Shown in pieces: positions 24,158-25,294 of a stretch of DNA of 25,294 bases; position 1 is the stretch's first letter; the number at the start of each line of letters is the position of its first letter. Source of the stretch: Krumholzibacterium sp965370495 (GTDB taxonomy: Bacteria > Krumholzibacteriota > Krumholzibacteriia > Krumholzibacteriales > Krumholzibacteriaceae); the NCBI GenBank assembly GCA_965370495.1, contig CBDUUV010000028.1:1-25294 (forward strand), read 5' to 3'. The position numbers were made by a program, and so were the translations under genes. A model generated the notes under the pieces. It was not told the origin of the DNA, made no database searches, and saw nothing but the letters and a program-made list of their open reading frames with translations.

Positions 24158-25294
24158 TGCCCGATGTTACTGTTATCGGTGGCGGCCTTGCAGGTTCTGA
24201 GATAGCTCTGCAACTTTCCTCATGTGGTATCAGTATCGATCTTATAGAGATGAGACCGGTGCGGATGACTCCGGCTCACAAAACCGCTTTTTTCGCGGAA
24301 CTCGTATGCAGTAATTCCCTCAAGTCTGAAAACACTGAAACTGCCTCAGGTCTCCTCAAACAGGAACTCTTGATGCTTGGGTGCCGTCTCCTTGCATTTG
24401 CCGACAAGGCCAGGGTGCCAGCAGGCCACGCGCTCGCGGTAGACAGAGAGCTCTTTTCATCCCTCGTTACATTCGGGATAGAAAAAGACAGAAATATCAA
24501 TATCGTTCGCATGGAACAGAAAAACCTGGATCTTCCGGGTTGCAGTGTTATAGCTACGGGGCCGCTTACTTCCGATAGGCTTTCAGGTGCGATCAAGAAG
24601 CATTGCTCGGAGGAAAACCTTTACTTCTATGACGCGATATCCATGTCTGTGAGCCTGGAGAGCATCGATTATTCAAAAGTGTTCAAAGCGTCAAGATATG
24701 GAAAAGGAGGAGCTGATTACTGGAACATACCTTTTAACAGGGAACAGTACGAAAGACTAATCGAATTTCTCAGGAAGGGCCCCAGGGCCAGGAAACACGA
24801 TTTCGAAGATTTGATCTATTTTGATGCCTGCCTGCCCGTTGAAGTCATGGCAGAGAGAGGGAATGATACCCTGCGTTTTGGCCCGTTAAAACCAAGGGGC
24901 CTGGTTGATCCGTCAACAGGGAAGGAACCCTATGCCGTATTGCAGTTGAGGCAAGAAACTGTTGACGGTACGATGGCAGGACTGGTCGGATTTCAGAACA
25001 GATTGACCAGAAGCGGGCAAAGAGATCTTCTTAAGATGATTCCCGGCCTCGAAAATGCGGAAATATTACGATGGGGATCGATTCACAGAAATACATACCT
25101 TGACACTCCCCATTTGCTTGATTCTGCCCAGATGTCGAAGAAAAAGAAAGGGCTGTTTTTTGCCGGCCAGATAGCAGGGGTTGAAGGATATATGGAATCG
25201 ATAGCACATGGTGTTATAGTTTCCAGAAATATCATCGCCTACCTTCGGGGAGAGGGAGAAGTCAGGTTTCCCGGGGAAACGATTCTGGGAGGGC
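24157..25294 (+). CDS. trmFO: Folate-dependent tRNA (uracil-54-C5)-methyltransferase, 3' end outside window
   Basis: Makes 5-methyluridine at position 54 of the tRNA T-loop, using methylenetetrahydrofolate and reduced FAD. The frame is open to the window end: 379 codons of about 440 expected. An FAD-binding GxGxxG-type motif begins the protein (VIGGGLAGSEIA, 6-17), followed by EMRP (31-34). The two cysteines important in TrmFO are both present: Cys51 in LVCSNSLKSE and Cys225 in FDACLPVEVMAERG. Later come DTLRFGPLKPRGL, IHRNTYLDTP and FAGQIAGVEGYMES. The ATG overlaps the topA stop (TGATG), giving translational coupling. The topA-trmFO order is also seen in Firmicutes. Only the C-terminal end is missing because of the window edge. 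Confidence 0.96.
   Translation, partial: MPDVTVIGGGLAGSEIALQLSSCGISIDLIEMRPVRMTPAHKTAFFAELVCSNSLKSENTETASGLLKQELLMLGCRLLAFADKARVPAGHALAVDRELFSSLVTFGIEKDRNINIVRMEQKNLDLPGCSVIATGPLTSDRLSGAIKKHCSEENLYFYDAISMSVSLESIDYSKVFKASRYGKGGADYWNIPFNREQYERLIEFLRKGPRARKHDFEDLIYFDACLPVEVMAERGNDTLRFGPLKPRGLVDPSTGKEPYAVLQLRQETVDGTMAGLVGFQNRLTRSGQRDLLKMIPGLENAEILRWGSIHRNTYLDTPHLLDSAQMSKKKKGLFFAGQIAGVEGYMESIAHGVIVSRNIIAYLRGEGEVRFPGETILGG

Overview
The window holds 17 protein-coding genes packed with short gaps. All are on the plus strand except one lytic transglycosylase gene near the left edge. No rRNA, tRNA, CRISPR array, insertion sequence or phage gene was seen, and no gene-free stretch exceeds 300 bases. Base composition and codon use look even throughout, so there is no obvious recent transfer. 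The gene set is a bacterial chromosome core. SecA carries a long insertion in its first nucleotide-binding domain of the type found in Bacteroidetes and relatives, PurC is the long form, and one exported protein seems to end in a FlgD-like Ig module. Together with lipoproteins and an outer-envelope style of protein these suggest a Gram-negative bacterium of the FCB superphylum or a nearby candidate phylum. This is inference; the phylum cannot be fixed from the sequence alone.

Layout. Positions 1-807: the 3' part of a glgC-type ADP-glucose pyrophosphorylase gene. Positions 804-2618, minus strand: a MltD-type lipoprotein lytic transglycosylase with LysM repeats, converging on glgC and sharing a TTAA with its stop. 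A divergent promoter gap follows, then a GAF-like/GGDEF diguanylate cyclase (2772-4088) and a ComEC-like channel protein (4157-5965). Positions 6196-10845: a tightly coupled purine operon, purN-purC-purH-guaA, covering GAR formylation, SAICAR synthesis, the last two steps to IMP, and GMP formation.

Positions 10869-18298: the most unusual part. A Slt70-like transglycosylase, an exported NHL beta-propeller, a cytoplasmic TPR protein, a DnaJ-TPR protein and a membrane-anchored PQQ-type beta-propeller lie in a row. Two gaps in this cluster carry sequences with the exact spacing and most of the bases of sigma-54 (-24/-12) promoters. I infer that this is a co-regulated envelope or assembly module; its function is unknown.

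Positions 18396-25294: secA, a Smg/DUF494 gene, topA and the first 379 codons of trmFO, a housekeeping run for protein export, DNA supercoiling and tRNA methylation that continues beyond the window. Main oddities are a ComEC whose C-terminal metallo-beta-lactamase-like domain has lost its metal-binding motif, an eight-cysteine insertion in the second nucleotide-binding domain of SecA, and the sigma-54-type envelope cluster.
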